Origin: Actinomyces procaprae
GTDB taxonomy: Bacteria > Actinomycetota > Actinomycetes > Actinomycetales > Actinomycetaceae
Assembly (NCBI RefSeq): GCF_004798665.1
Contig: NZ_CP039292.1
Location: forward strand, 868,001-932,000
Length of the DNA: 64,000 bases
Direction: 5' to 3'
Numbering within the stretch: the first letter of the stretch is position 1; each line of letters begins with the position of its first letter. Made by a program: the position numbers and the translations under genes. Below the pieces are notes generated by a model, which saw only the letters and a program-made list of their open reading frames with translations, was not told the DNA's origin and did no database searches. Shown piece after piece: positions 1 through 8,515 of the stretch.

Positions 1-1168
1 CACCCACCAGGGGGTGAAGGACCTGCGCGAGTACCTGGGGCGGGCCCGCAGCGGCATCGCGCCGCACGGCCGACCCCGCTCGGCCGCCTCCGTGGACCTG
101 CACCGAGATCAGATCGCCGAGCGCTTGCGGGAGGCGGGCGCGGAGGTGATGTCCGGCGTCGGGCACTCGGACTTCGAGATCGACCTGGTGGTCACCGGGG
201 CCGGGGGACAGCGCGTTGCGGTGCTGCTCGACGGGCCCGGCTGGAGCCGGCGGGCGAGCGTCGCGGACCGTGACCTGCTGCCGGTCGACGTGCTGCATTC
301 CATGGGGTGGGAGCGGATTGAGCGCGTCTGGATGCCCACATGGGTGGCTGATGCGGATGCCGTGGTCGCGCGCCTGCTCGCCGCCTCCGGAGGCGCGCCG
401 GAGCCGACAGGCGTGCAGGCCGCAGCCCCTGCCCTGCCGGCAGCGTCGACGGTGTCTGCGGCGTCTCCAGCCTCGCCGTCGACGGCGCCCTCTCAACCAC
501 GGCCGACGGCGCCGGAGCCACAGGCGGCAACGGCGCTGGAGGAGGACGTGGCGCCCGCGCCCCGGCCCGAGCAGACGCAAGCCGCGGCGTCGGCTGATGC
601 GGCCGCCCCGGAGGCCGCACCACGGACTGCTACGGAGTACCGGCAGTGGCGGCCCGAGGGCGTGCAGCCAATCGAGGTGCTCGATCGCGCCCAGGACAAG
701 AACTCGCCGGAACGTGCGCAGGTGGTCGAAACGGCTCGTGCCATCTGCGACGTCGAGTCCCCACTCACCCGGCACCGGCTGATCGTCAAGCTCTGCCGCG
801 CCTATGGGCTCACCCGGGTGGTGAAGTCACGGGAGCAGAAAGTCGATGAGCTGCTGGGCGACGCATTCGCCTACACCGATGGCGAGGGCTTCGTGTGGCG
901 GAGCATGGACGCCGCCCAGTTGCCCATGCACTATCGGCGTCACGCGCTCGATCACGTGGACTCCATCAAGGAGATCCACCCCCGTGAACTGCAAGCGCTG
1001 ATGCGTGAAGTCCGTGCCGGCTCGGCCGGATGGGTATCCACCGAGGATCTTTGCAATCAGGCGCTCAAACGGCTCAGCGTCAAGAAGCGCAGGCTCAGCG
1101 CCAGCGGAGTAAAGGACGCCCTGACCGATGCGCTGGCGCAGGTCGAGCGGGAGGACGACGGGTGGTAG
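1..1168 (+). CDS. C-terminal part of a large helicase/nuclease protein (REase_MTES_1575-like + DUF3320), 5' end outside window
   Basis: The reading frame is already open at the window edge and ends with TAG at 1166-1168, so about 388 codons are visible. The first ~120 residues resemble the PD-(D/E)XK-type nuclease domain found at the end of DUF4011-type superfamily-1 helicases (HRDQIAERLREAG, then DFEIDLVV and a PVDVLHSMGW stretch). An Ala/Pro/Thr-rich linker covers roughly bases 390-640. The last ~160 residues (RHRLIVKLCRAYGL, IHPRELQALMREV) fit DUF3320. Such proteins are usually well over 1,000 aa and have no settled role; repair or defence is an inference. A GTG at 14 exists, but coding character continues upstream of it, so it is not taken as the start. 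The SNF2 gene follows 101 bp downstream on the same strand. Confidence 0.75.
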   Translation, partial: THQGVKDLREYLGRARSGIAPHGRPRSAASVDLHRDQIAERLREAGAEVMSGVGHSDFEIDLVVTGAGGQRVAVLLDGPGWSRRASVADRDLLPVDVLHSMGWERIERVWMPTWVADADAVVARLLAASGGAPEPTGVQAAAPALPAASTVSAASPASPSTAPSQPRPTAPEPQAATALEEDVAPAPRPEQTQAAASADAAAPEAAPRTATEYRQWRPEGVQPIEVLDRAQDKNSPERAQVVETARAICDVESPLTRHRLIVKLCRAYGLTRVVKSREQKVDELLGDAFAYTDGEGFVWRSMDAAQLPMHYRRHALDHVDSIKEIHPRELQALMREVRAGSAGWVSTEDLCNQALKRLSVKKRRLSASGVKDALTDALAQVEREDDGW

Positions 1169-1269
1169 CACCGCGGGGCTGAGGGACTCGGAGGTTCGTG
1201 CTTCTGCGCGGCCCGCCACTGCGCTGAGCCGGTTCGATAGGTGTCGGACCCCGCCCGTATGGTGGGGAC

Positions 1270-4200
1270 ATGGCCCGAGAGATCACGCCTGAGGACTGGC
1301 CGGCACGGATAGCCGATGCCGAGATCGCGGCCGTGGTCGGCGCGCCGGCCTTCGGCCGCGGACGCTGCTACGCGGAGCAGGGACGGGTAGCCAACCTCTC
1401 CATGTCGGGCAACGGCGAGATTCTTGCCGCCGCAGTGCGCGGCGCGCAGGGGCGGGTTTATCAGACCATGGTCTATGCCCGCACCTCAGGTGAGCGCGTG
1501 AACTGGTCCGGCACCTGCTCCTGCCCGGTGAGCGGGAACTGCAAGCACACGGCCGCCCTGGTGCTGACCGCCCGCCACCTGGCGCATGCAGCCTCCGCCC
1601 CGCCCGGCGACGTCGACTGGGAGCGCCGCCTGGCCCAACTGCTACGCACCCGGCAGACGGCGAACCGTGCGGTCGCCATTGAGGTAACCGCCGCTCCGGG
1701 CGGCGGCCGCGGCGCCTACGGAATGGGCCGTTTCGCCGGCGCCTCCGGCTCCGGCCGCCTGCACCTGCGACCACTGATCGCCGGCAAGCGCGGCTGGGTC
1801 AAGCAGGGCATCTCCTGGCGCGGCCTCATGAACGGGGACCTGGCCGGTGAGGTGGCTCCGGACGCACTGGCCGCCCTGGCCGAGTTGGCGGCGGTGGATC
1901 CCTACGGCGACTTCTACTACAGCAACTCCGTCATCGATCTGGGGGCACAGCCGGCCCGCGTCTGGGATGCGCTGCGGCGTGCCGTCGCCGCCGGGGTGAC
2001 GCTGACGACGGCCCAGCGCGAAGGCAAGGCGGTGCGCATCCTGCCCGGGCTGCGGGCCGGCATTGGGGTTGAGCGGCAGAAGGACGGGACCGCGCTCATC
2101 AAACCTGCTCTCGATCTCGCCGCCGTCGAGGGACTCACCCTCGGCCGGGGTCGTGCGCCCAAGGCCCGCGCCCTGGGCAGCCCCACCCACGGCTATGCGC
2201 TTACCGGCCCAGACGGCACCCTCAACCTGATGCCGCTGGAGCCGCCGCCGGGTGAGGTACTGGGGCGACTGCTGTCGCGCGATGAGCGGATCACCATTCC
2301 AGCCGCGGATGTCGACCTTTTCGAGGCCAAGCACTTGGGGCGCCTGGCCGCCGCAGTGCCGATCGTCGAGCTGGACCCCACCCTGGAGCTTCCCGACCCG
2401 GGTACCCCCGTCGCCGTGCTCCAAATCGCCGTGGACGCCACCGCTCACCTGGCCGACACCTCCTGGTCCATCCGCTACGAGACGGCGTCCGGGGCGGGGC
2501 GGGGCGAGGTCGCCGTTGGTAGTCTCACGGAGGTCCTGGTCGGTTCCGGGCCACTGGACTGGGGCTGGCCCGCCGGCACCGCCGCGGCGGCACAGATACG
2601 AGCCGACGGCGCTACCGCGCCTGCATCGCCCGAGCGCTCCGGATCCGGCGGCTCTCGCCGCGTGCCCACAGTTCGCGACTCCAAGGCCGAGGACGCTCTC
2701 GCCCGCCGCGTCGTCGACGCCTGTCTTCCGCTGGCGCCCACGCACGGTCCGCTGTGGCGGCCGGGCGCCTTCACCGGCATGGGCACGGCTCGGCTGTTCG
2801 CCCAGGCTGTGCCCGCGCTGGAGGCGATCGACGGCGTCGTCGTGGAGGTGACCGGGCAGGTGCCCGACTACCGGGAGGCCGCCGAGAGCCCGCTGATCAC
2901 CACCGACGTCGCCGATGACGACTATCGGCCCGACTGGTTCTCACTGCGGGTGCGCGTGAAGGTGGGGGAGGAGGACGTGCCCGTGGAGCGGCTGATGACC
3001 GCGGTCGCCCAGGGCGCGGATGAGGTGCTGCTGGATTCTGGCCAGTGGATCAGCCTGGCCGACCGCCCCGAGATCGTGCGCCTGGCCCGGCTCATGGAGG
3101 AGGGGCGCGACCTGCGCGATCCGCAGTCCCGCAGCGCCGGTGATCTGGCGGTCACCGCCTTCCAGGCGGGCATATACGCCGAACTGGAGCAGCTCGGAGT
3201 GATTGGCGAGGCGACCCGTCGCTGGCGCGAGGGAGTGGACCGGCTGCTGGCCGTGGCCGCTGCGGCAGAGGGCGGAGTGACCGACGGCGCGAATGGGGAG
3301 CCCGCCGGGGCGGTGGACGCGCCCGTGCCTGCGGGGCTGCACGCACAACTGCGTCCCTACCAGCTCGACGGCTACCGCTGGCTCGCCCTGCTACAAGCCA
3401 CCGGGCTCGGCGGCGTCCTCGCCGACGACATGGGCCTGGGAAAGACCGTCCAGGTGCTCGCCGTCGTCCAACGCGTGATGGAGCAGCGCAGGACGGGCGC
3501 CGGGGCGGCCCCGGACGGGACCGTGGCCGAGGCAGCCTCTCAGCGGCCCGGGATGCACGAGGACTGCCCGGTGCTGGTAGTGGCACCAACCAGCGTCGTC
3601 GGAGCCTGGGCGGAACAGACCGCCCGTTTCTGCCCCGAGCTGCGGGTGCGGACCATCACGCGCACCCGCGCCAAGCGGGGGGAGGACTTGGAGACGGTCC
3701 GCGCGGATGCGGACCTGGTGGTCACCAGCTACACGATCGCCCGCCTCGAGGAGGAGGACTTCACCGCCGTCGACTGGGCCTGGGTCGTGCTGGATGAGGC
3801 CCAGTTCGTCAAGAACCACAACGCGGTCACGTACAAGACCATGCGGCGCCTGCGCACGCCGTCGACGGTCGCCATCACCGGCACGCCGCTGGAGAACTCG
3901 CTGATGGACCTGTGGAGCCTGCTGTCCATCACCGCGCCCGGCCTGCTGCCCGGGCCGGAACGCTTTGCCGAGCTGTACCGGCGGCCCGTGGATCACGGGG
4001 ACGAGGCCGCGCTGGCGGCACTGCGCGCGCGCATCCGCCCGTTCATGCTGCGCCGCGCCAAGGAGGACGTCGCGGCCGACCTGCCCGCCAAGAACGAGCA
4101 GATCCTGTCGGTGGAACTGGCACCGGGGCACCGGCGTGCCTACGACCGGCGCCTGGCCCGCGAGCGGCAGAAGGTGCTGGGGCTGCTGGAGGAGGACACC

Positions 4201-4902
4201 GCCCAATCACGCTTCACCGCGCTTAAGTCCCTGACCACGCTGCGGCAGATGGCGCTGGACCCGGCGCTGGTGGAGGGCACCGACGCCGCTGCCGGGAGTT
4301 CTAAGACCGGCCGGCGGCGCAAGCCCACCGCGAAGGTGGAGGTATTGCTGGAGACGTTGCGGCCGGTGGTCGCGGAGGGGCACCGGGCGCTGGTGTTCAG
4401 CCAGTTCACCCGCTACCTGGGCGGGGTGCGCGAGGAGCTCGAGGCCGTCGGGATACGAACGGCATACCTGGATGGTGGCACCAGCAACCGGCAGGAGGTG
4501 ATCGACGCCTTCCGCGGCGGGGATGCCGACGTGTTCCTCATCTCGCTCAAGGCCGGCGGCTTCGGGCTGACGCTGACGGAGGCGGACTACGTGTTCCTAC
4601 TGGATCCGTGGTGGAACCCGCAGGCCGAGGAACAGGCGGTGGACCGCACCCACCGCATCGGCCAGGACAAGCCCGTCATGGTCTACCGGCTGGTTTCCGC
4701 CGGCACCATCGAGGAGAAGGTCATGGCCCTGAAGGAGAAGAAGGCCGAGCTGTTCGACCGCGTGGTCGAGGGCGCCGCCGACGATGCCGCGGGCGGGGTG
4801 GCCGACGGAGCCGGAAGCGGGGGCGCGGCCGGCCCGGGTGCGGCGGCGAGCCGTGCCCGCCTGACGGCCCAGGAGATCCGCGAGCTCCTCGGCGGCGAGT
4901 AG
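1270..4902 (+). CDS. SWIM zinc-finger SNF2/RapA-type DEAD/DEAH helicase
   Basis: A 1,210-residue ATP-dependent DNA translocase of the SNF2 family. A SWIM zinc finger lies near residues 83-93 (CSCPVSGNCKH). A long middle region of the SNF2-associated type follows. The helicase core then shows Walker A (DDMGLGKT, about residue 720), a DEAQ box (about 841), motif III (ITGTPLENS), and a C-terminal lobe with LVFSQFTRYL, LKAGGFGLTLT and the motif VI arginine in HRIGQ (about residue 1128). The length and SWIM-SNF2 order match the HepA-like proteins of actinobacteria. The role is probably remodelling of protein-DNA or RNA polymerase complexes (family knowledge, not shown here). The ATG at 1270 begins the conserved N-terminus. 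A tandem repeat array starts 16 bp after the stop codon. Confidence 0.93.
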   Translation: MAREITPEDWPARIADAEIAAVVGAPAFGRGRCYAEQGRVANLSMSGNGEILAAAVRGAQGRVYQTMVYARTSGERVNWSGTCSCPVSGNCKHTAALVLTARHLAHAASAPPGDVDWERRLAQLLRTRQTANRAVAIEVTAAPGGGRGAYGMGRFAGASGSGRLHLRPLIAGKRGWVKQGISWRGLMNGDLAGEVAPDALAALAELAAVDPYGDFYYSNSVIDLGAQPARVWDALRRAVAAGVTLTTAQREGKAVRILPGLRAGIGVERQKDGTALIKPALDLAAVEGLTLGRGRAPKARALGSPTHGYALTGPDGTLNLMPLEPPPGEVLGRLLSRDERITIPAADVDLFEAKHLGRLAAAVPIVELDPTLELPDPGTPVAVLQIAVDATAHLADTSWSIRYETASGAGRGEVAVGSLTEVLVGSGPLDWGWPAGTAAAAQIRADGATAPASPERSGSGGSRRVPTVRDSKAEDALARRVVDACLPLAPTHGPLWRPGAFTGMGTARLFAQAVPALEAIDGVVVEVTGQVPDYREAAESPLITTDVADDDYRPDWFSLRVRVKVGEEDVPVERLMTAVAQGADEVLLDSGQWISLADRPEIVRLARLMEEGRDLRDPQSRSAGDLAVTAFQAGIYAELEQLGVIGEATRRWREGVDRLLAVAAAAEGGVTDGANGEPAGAVDAPVPAGLHAQLRPYQLDGYRWLALLQATGLGGVLADDMGLGKTVQVLAVVQRVMEQRRTGAGAAPDGTVAEAASQRPGMHEDCPVLVVAPTSVVGAWAEQTARFCPELRVRTITRTRAKRGEDLETVRADADLVVTSYTIARLEEEDFTAVDWAWVVLDEAQFVKNHNAVTYKTMRRLRTPSTVAITGTPLENSLMDLWSLLSITAPGLLPGPERFAELYRRPVDHGDEAALAALRARIRPFMLRRAKEDVAADLPAKNEQILSVELAPGHRRAYDRRLARERQKVLGLLEEDTAQSRFTALKSLTTLRQMALDPALVEGTDAAAGSSKTGRRRKPTAKVEVLLETLRPVVAEGHRALVFSQFTRYLGGVREELEAVGIRTAYLDGGTSNRQEVIDAFRGGDADVFLISLKAGGFGLTLTEADYVFLLDPWWNPQAEEQAVDRTHRIGQDKPVMVYRLVSAGTIEEKVMALKEKKAELFDRVVEGAADDAAGGVADGAGSGGAAGPGAAASRARLTAQEIRELLGGE

Positions 4903-4917
4903 CGCCCTCCACCCCTC

Positions 4918-5078
4918 GCCGAGGTCGGTAGATCTTACGTGCCGAGGTCGGTAGATCTTACGTGCCGAGGTCGGTAGATCTTACGTGCCGAGGTCGGTAG
5001 ATCTTACGTGCCGAGGTCGGTAGATCTTACGTGCCGAGGTCGGTAGATCTTACGTGCCGAGGTCGGTAGTTGTTACGT
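4918..5078. repeat. Seven tandem 23-bp repeats
   Basis: Seven head-to-tail units of exactly 23 bp start at 4918, 4941, 4964, 4987, 5010, 5033 and 5056. Units 1-6 are identical and carry GGTCGGTAGATCTTACGT; unit 7 has TTGT in place of the ATCT block (GGTCGGTAGTTGTTACGT). There are no spacers, so this is not a CRISPR array. Two and a half units of the same family, again a GATCT unit followed by a TTGT unit, lie at 41523-41580 after the ferredoxin gene. Repeated near-terminal sites of this size occur at the ends of some insertion sequences (for example the IS21 family), so a transposon-end remnant is possible, but no transposase is next to either copy. Confidence 0.95.
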
Positions 5079-5164
5079 GGCTCTTCGCGTTTGTGGGTGT
5101 GGCGGCCGGCGTGTCGCCGGGTGAGGAGACCGGTGGGCCTGCCGGTTCACCACGGTGACCGCCG

Positions 5165-5299
5165 CCCAGCTGTCACTGATTGCACCACTTTACCTGCCCG
5201 GACGCGAGCCGCCTTACATGCGTCGTTGAAATCATGCGGTTTTCCCGGCCAAGGTTCCGGCATGTCCCAGCAAAAGTGGTGCAATCTGTGACAGCTGGG
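5165..5299. repeat. 135-bp fold-back (MITE-like) element with 28-bp inverted repeats
   Basis: Bases 5165-5192 and 5272-5299 are inverted copies of a 28-bp sequence beginning CCCAGCTGTCAC. They differ at two positions (T/A at arm position 13, and the last base). They enclose 79 bp without coding capacity. No convincing target duplication is visible in the flanks (left ...GACCGCCG, right AGCACCAT). It could be an internally deleted insertion sequence or a miniature element. A role as a transcribed hairpin is the alternative. Confidence 0.7.
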
Positions 5300-5319
5300 A
5301 GCACCATCGGATGTTCACG

Positions 5320-5725
5320 GGCGCTGCGTGTTTGGGGGTGTGGTGGTTCGGGCCCGCGGGCGGTCGTGCTCGGGGCGAGGAGGTCGTGCTCGAGCGCCCG
5401 GGCGGGGTCGGCGTGGGGTCTGCGCGGAGGTTCTGGGGCTGACGAGGACTTGTGGCCGGCGGGGACGTCCTCGGGGCGGTGTCGCGGACGTAGAGCGAGT
5501 TGGGATCAAGACCAGGGGCAGATCGTTGGGTACGCCCCTTCGGCGTCTACTACGCCCCTTCGGGCTCTGCTACGCCGGTTAGACCTCCGTTGAAGGGCCC
5601 AGGACCCTTCAGCAGACACCCAACCGGCGTAGTAAGCACCGAACCGGCGTAGCAGACGACGCCAGCTCAAAGCACGCCGGCAAGCCGACTCCCGCCTCCA
5701 CCCTCACCCCCAAACACGAAGCGCC
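5320..5725. mobile_element. Probable composite inverted-repeat element, relative of the one at 8048-8515
   Basis: The left end (5320 onward, GGCGCTGCGTGTTTGGGGG) and the complement of the right end (5725 backward, GGCGCTTCGTGTTTGGGGG) form an inverted pair. Their sequence style, a short GC-rich lead then GTTTG followed by G/T-rich sequence, is that of the 8048-8515 element. The interior holds a forward/inverted array of 20-bp units (5531-5661). No target-site duplication was found (flanks TGTTCACG and GGTTTTGG), so mobility is inferred only from resemblance. No open frame inside looks like a gene. Confidence 0.5.
5531..5661. repeat. Array of 20-bp units, three forward then two inverted
   Basis: Forward units start at 5531, 5551 and 5571, each opening TACGCC; the third reads TACGCCGGTT. 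Inverted units begin at 5622 and 5642, each opening AACCGGCGTA. Spacing is exactly 20 bp on both arms. Between the arms sits a hairpin, TGAAGGGCCC/GGACCCTTCA, around 5590-5611. This architecture recurs with other cores at 8313-8473 and 53015-53193. Confidence 0.85.
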
Positions 5726-6276
5726 GGTTTTGGGTGGTTGGTGGGTGGTTTGGGTCTGGTTGGGTGAGTGCTTGTGGGGGTGGCGCACGCTCAGTCATCT
5801 TGCTGCTTTGAGCGGGCAGTGAGTTTTGCCTGGTATTTCGGCGTTCTTGGTATTGGGTTGAAGGAGGTTGGTCGGCTCCTGCGTGCGCCGCGGGGGTTGG
5901 CGCACGCAGGAGCCGAGCGCCCTGTTCGTCGCCGGAGATGTTTTCCGCATGATTCCGCGGATTCTCTCGAAGAGCTCCGCAAGTGAGCGTGCCGTGTGCT
6001 CGTCGCTGGGCACACCCGTGCGCGGGTTCGTGGTCGCACCGACGGGCGTGCCGTCAGTCGGGCCACCGGAGTCCACCCGTGCGCGGGTTGGGTTCTTGGC
6101 ACTTGAGGACGTGACTGCGGGGAGAGCCCGAGGCCGCACAAGTAGGTGGGGGTTCCCATGGCGGGGCGCCCCGCGGCTGCGGAGGGTCCGCCGCCACCGA
6201 CGCGGCCGGCACCACTCGCGCCGAACCCGGACACCCCGACCACCCGCCACCACACCCGGAAACACAAAGGTTCCGA
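5726..6276. other. Gene-free repeat-rich interval
   Basis: No credible gene is seen. The left part (5726-5790) is G/T-rich and resembles the interior of the composite elements. A very strong hairpin lies at 5872-5916. The 16-mer CACCCGTGCGCGGGTT, itself an interrupted palindrome, occurs near 6007 and again near 6076. The right edge (about 6240-6274) reads, on the minus strand, as another copy of the G/T-rich end sequence (TTTCCGGGTGTGGTGG). It lies two bases from the stop codon of the neighbouring minus-strand gene. Confidence 0.6.
5872..5916. repeat. 18-bp perfect inverted repeat (strong hairpin)
   Basis: Bases 5872-5889 (TCGGCTCCTGCGTGCGCC) and 5899-5916 are perfect inverted copies around a 9-nt loop. 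No T-run follows on either strand, so a classical terminator is not supported. It sits in a gene-free region downstream of the minus-strand gene ending at 6277. Confidence 0.7.
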
Positions 6277-7704
6277 TTACGAGGAGGTCGGCCGGTAGGC
6301 AATGAACTCGCCGGACTCGAATTCAATGATGAGCAGGTCTCCGAGCGCTGTGTAAGACGCGAACTCGTCTCTTGTGCCAAGGCTTATGGGGTCCGAGCTG
6401 CGTCCGGTGAGCATGTCCACCAGCACCAGGGAGCGCTCATCTCCGTCTCTCCTGCTGAAGTCCTGAACCTGTCCCTCCCCGGAGTGATACATCGCCTGCA
6501 GAGCGCTGGTGGATGTGCACTTTCCATTGCGGTTCGCCGTGAACAGGGAGTTCTCCTCACCCAGCACGATGTCGTTACCGTTGACAGTGATCGACTCGCA
6601 GTTGCGGTCCGCCTCTGAGAGCGTGTAGGTCGACGGGGCCCAGGAGGTATCGAAGTCCTTGAACCAAAGCCGGGCCTGCTCGCGCGTGAAGAGTGTGGGT
6701 GACCAGGGATAGGTGGAGAACGGTTCGTCGGTGTGGGATTCGAATGACTCGCTGAAGGTGCCGTCGGGCTCGTACAGGTAGATGGTCTCGTCCGTGTAAG
6801 ACTTTCCGCTGGTGTGAACCAGCCAGCCGTCGGCGAGCGGCCGCTGTATGCTTTGTCCGTTGGTCTTCAGTGGGTTGGTGGCGCCGGTATTCAAGTCAAC
6901 CACGAAGTACTCGTAATCGGATGAGGCGGCGAGTACATGCTCATCCACGACTGCATATGAGTGCACCCTCATCGGGCTGTCCGTAGCGAAGTCGGTCTCC
7001 CACAGCATTTTGGAGGGACTGGACCAGCACCGGCAGGTGGCTTCGACGCAGGAGATCGCTCCCCTCGACGTGACGGCAACCCTGGAGTCAGTGCCCCAGG
7101 GTGCGGTACTGCGTTCATGGGAAGTGATGTCAATCAGTGTGTTCTCGACGACGATCTTATTGCCCCATATCAGTGTACGGTCAACGGTTTCGGTTACCTG
7201 CTGCTGGATCTCCCACAGCTGCTTGGGGCTATCTTTGGAGATATCGAAGACGGTGACGGTCGCTGTCGAAGATGTGCTGACAATCCGGACCATGCGGTTG
7301 CCGCTGGTGCGCATCGACATCTCCTGCCGACGGAAGTTCGCAGGAGCCTCCAGGGACCAGGCCTCCTCGAAGCCGTCCACCCAGCCCTGCGACCAGGTTC
7401 CGCGCTCACGGGCGTCGTCGGAGCCTCGGTTGCGCAGTACCAGGACGGTGGAGCCCGCGATGGCCAGTACGAGGATGACGACCACCGCGGTGATCAGTGC
7501 ACCCCGTCTCCGTCTCGACTGTACGGGAGGTACCGGAGGCGGAGACGCGATGGGCCCGGAAGCTGGTGGCTGCTGCCAGGTGCTGGGCTGGGGCTGCTGC
7601 CAGGTGCCGGGCAGGCCTTGCGGCTGAGGGCCGCCGGGGTGCGGCGTGTACCCGGGGACGGGCGTGCTGTGCGGGCCGGGAGGGAACTGATTCGGGTAAC
7701 TCAC
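6277..7704 (-). CDS. Membrane-anchored extracytoplasmic protein, possible beta-propeller
   Basis: 475 residues, function not recognised. Residues 1-64 are a Pro/Gln/Gly-rich cytoplasmic tail (repeated PGTWQQPQPSTWQQPP). RRRR then precedes one membrane segment (about 68-90, GALITAVVVILVLAIAGSTV). The remaining ~380 residues would be extracytoplasmic. They contain recurring hydrophobic strand patterns and phrases such as LVLVDMLTGRSSDPISLGT and YFVVDLNTGATNP, as in PQQ-like propeller proteins. The start is the ATG at 7702-7704. Similar Pro-rich-tail, single-TM, propeller-like proteins are common hypotheticals in Actinomycetaceae. The stop codon lies next to the repeat-rich block. Confidence 0.7.
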   Translation of the reverse strand: MSYPNQFPPGPHSTPVPGYTPHPGGPQPQGLPGTWQQPQPSTWQQPPASGPIASPPPVPPVQSRRRRGALITAVVVILVLAIAGSTVLVLRNRGSDDARERGTWSQGWVDGFEEAWSLEAPANFRRQEMSMRTSGNRMVRIVSTSSTATVTVFDISKDSPKQLWEIQQQVTETVDRTLIWGNKIVVENTLIDITSHERSTAPWGTDSRVAVTSRGAISCVEATCRCWSSPSKMLWETDFATDSPMRVHSYAVVDEHVLAASSDYEYFVVDLNTGATNPLKTNGQSIQRPLADGWLVHTSGKSYTDETIYLYEPDGTFSESFESHTDEPFSTYPWSPTLFTREQARLWFKDFDTSWAPSTYTLSEADRNCESITVNGNDIVLGEENSLFTANRNGKCTSTSALQAMYHSGEGQVQDFSRRDGDERSLVLVDMLTGRSSDPISLGTRDEFASYTALGDLLIIEFESGEFIAYRPTSS

Positions 7705-8047
7705 GTACCCATAATGTCACGAATCAATCAACTGTTTGTGACAGTGACCGTGTCTCCGGCTCTTCACGGTTGGGACCGCGGCGGGGCGGGGCGTGTGGAC
7801 GCGGGACTTGCCCCGGTTTGTGCGGACGCGAGGGCCAGGTTCATGCGTCGGAAGACGTGGATGCATGCCGGTCGGCTCGAGGCAGGGTGCGGGATCATCC
7901 GGAGATGACGACGCCCCGGCGCACCCAGCGGCCCGCGTGCGCCTCGTCGTGCAGGAAAGCGCCTACATCGGCGCGGGCGATGCGTTCCCTACCGCGCATG
8001 ACCAACGACTCGCCGATTCGGAACCGTCCCTGGGCGGGGCCATTGGT

Positions 8048-8515
8048 GGTTCTTCCGGTTTGTGGGTGTGGTGGTTGGGGTCGGGGCTGCGGTGGGGGTG
8101 GTCGTTGCCGGGTTGGTGAGGTTGTTGTCGGTGGGCGGTGCTGGCTTGCGCTGATTCGTCGAGGCCGCTGGGATCATCTGGGCGCTGGACCGGGACTGCC
8201 GCCATTGACGGCGCACGGCGGCGGTCTTCTTGGTGCCCTACTCGCCAGGCCCCGGGCGCAGGCGTGAGCGCTCGGGGTGCGGGCCTGGCGCGCCTGCCCG
8301 CGCGCACCGGATGACGGTTCGGCACTTTGCGTGACGGTTCGGCACTTGGCACCAACGATTCGGCACTTCTGACGACGCTACGTACCCCTACCGTACGAAC
8401 CGTCGCAAGACGGTACGAATCGTCGACCAGAACATACGAACCCTCACGCGAAGGTACGAACCGCCGCGTCAACACACAAACCCCCAGCCCAACACACCCT
8501 CAAACCGGAAGAGCC
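8048..8515. mobile_element. 468-bp miniature (non-autonomous) transposable element with 8-bp target duplication
   Basis: The ends are inverted: 8048 onward (GGTTCTTCCGGTTTG then TGGGTGTGG) and the complement from 8515 backward (GGCTCTTCCGGTTTG then AGGGTGTGT) match over ~26 bp with three differences. CCATTGGT is duplicated at 8040-8047 and 8516-8523. Removing the element plus one copy restores the interrupted oxidoreductase frame, which proves the boundaries. The interior has a G/T-rich left part, a 10-bp hairpin (CGCCAGGCCC at 8243-8252 with 8281-8290) and a forward/inverted repeat array at 8313-8473. There is no transposase frame, so it must be moved in trans. The family of the mobilising transposase is unknown; 8-bp duplications occur in several IS families. 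Confidence 0.88.
8313..8473. repeat. Array of 20-21-bp units, three forward then four inverted, inside the miniature element
   Basis: Forward units start at 8313, 8333 and 8354 (GACGGTTCGGCACTT and variants). Inverted units start at 8393, 8413, 8434 and 8454 (GTACGAACCGTCG and variants). The shared core read on one strand is CGACGGTTCG. The arms are separated by ~18 bp and the period is 20-21 bp throughout, close to two helical turns. These may be protein-binding sites (for example for the mobilising transposase) or products of slippage; this is an inference. Confidence 0.88.

Noticed and set aside
4918..5078. Possible CRISPR array
   Set aside because: Units abut with no spacers and no cas genes are present; it is a simple tandem repeat. 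The same applies to 5531-5661, 8313-8473 and 53015-53193.
5795..6267. Overlapping ~157-codon frames in the repeat block
   Set aside because: They run through the 18-bp hairpin and G/T-rich repeats, lack ribosome-binding sites and have no recognisable motif.
7963..8475. 170-codon minus-strand frame inside the miniature element
   Set aside because: It crosses the element boundary and translates the repeat array (repeated VRTVGVRS-type residues); no transposase motif is present.
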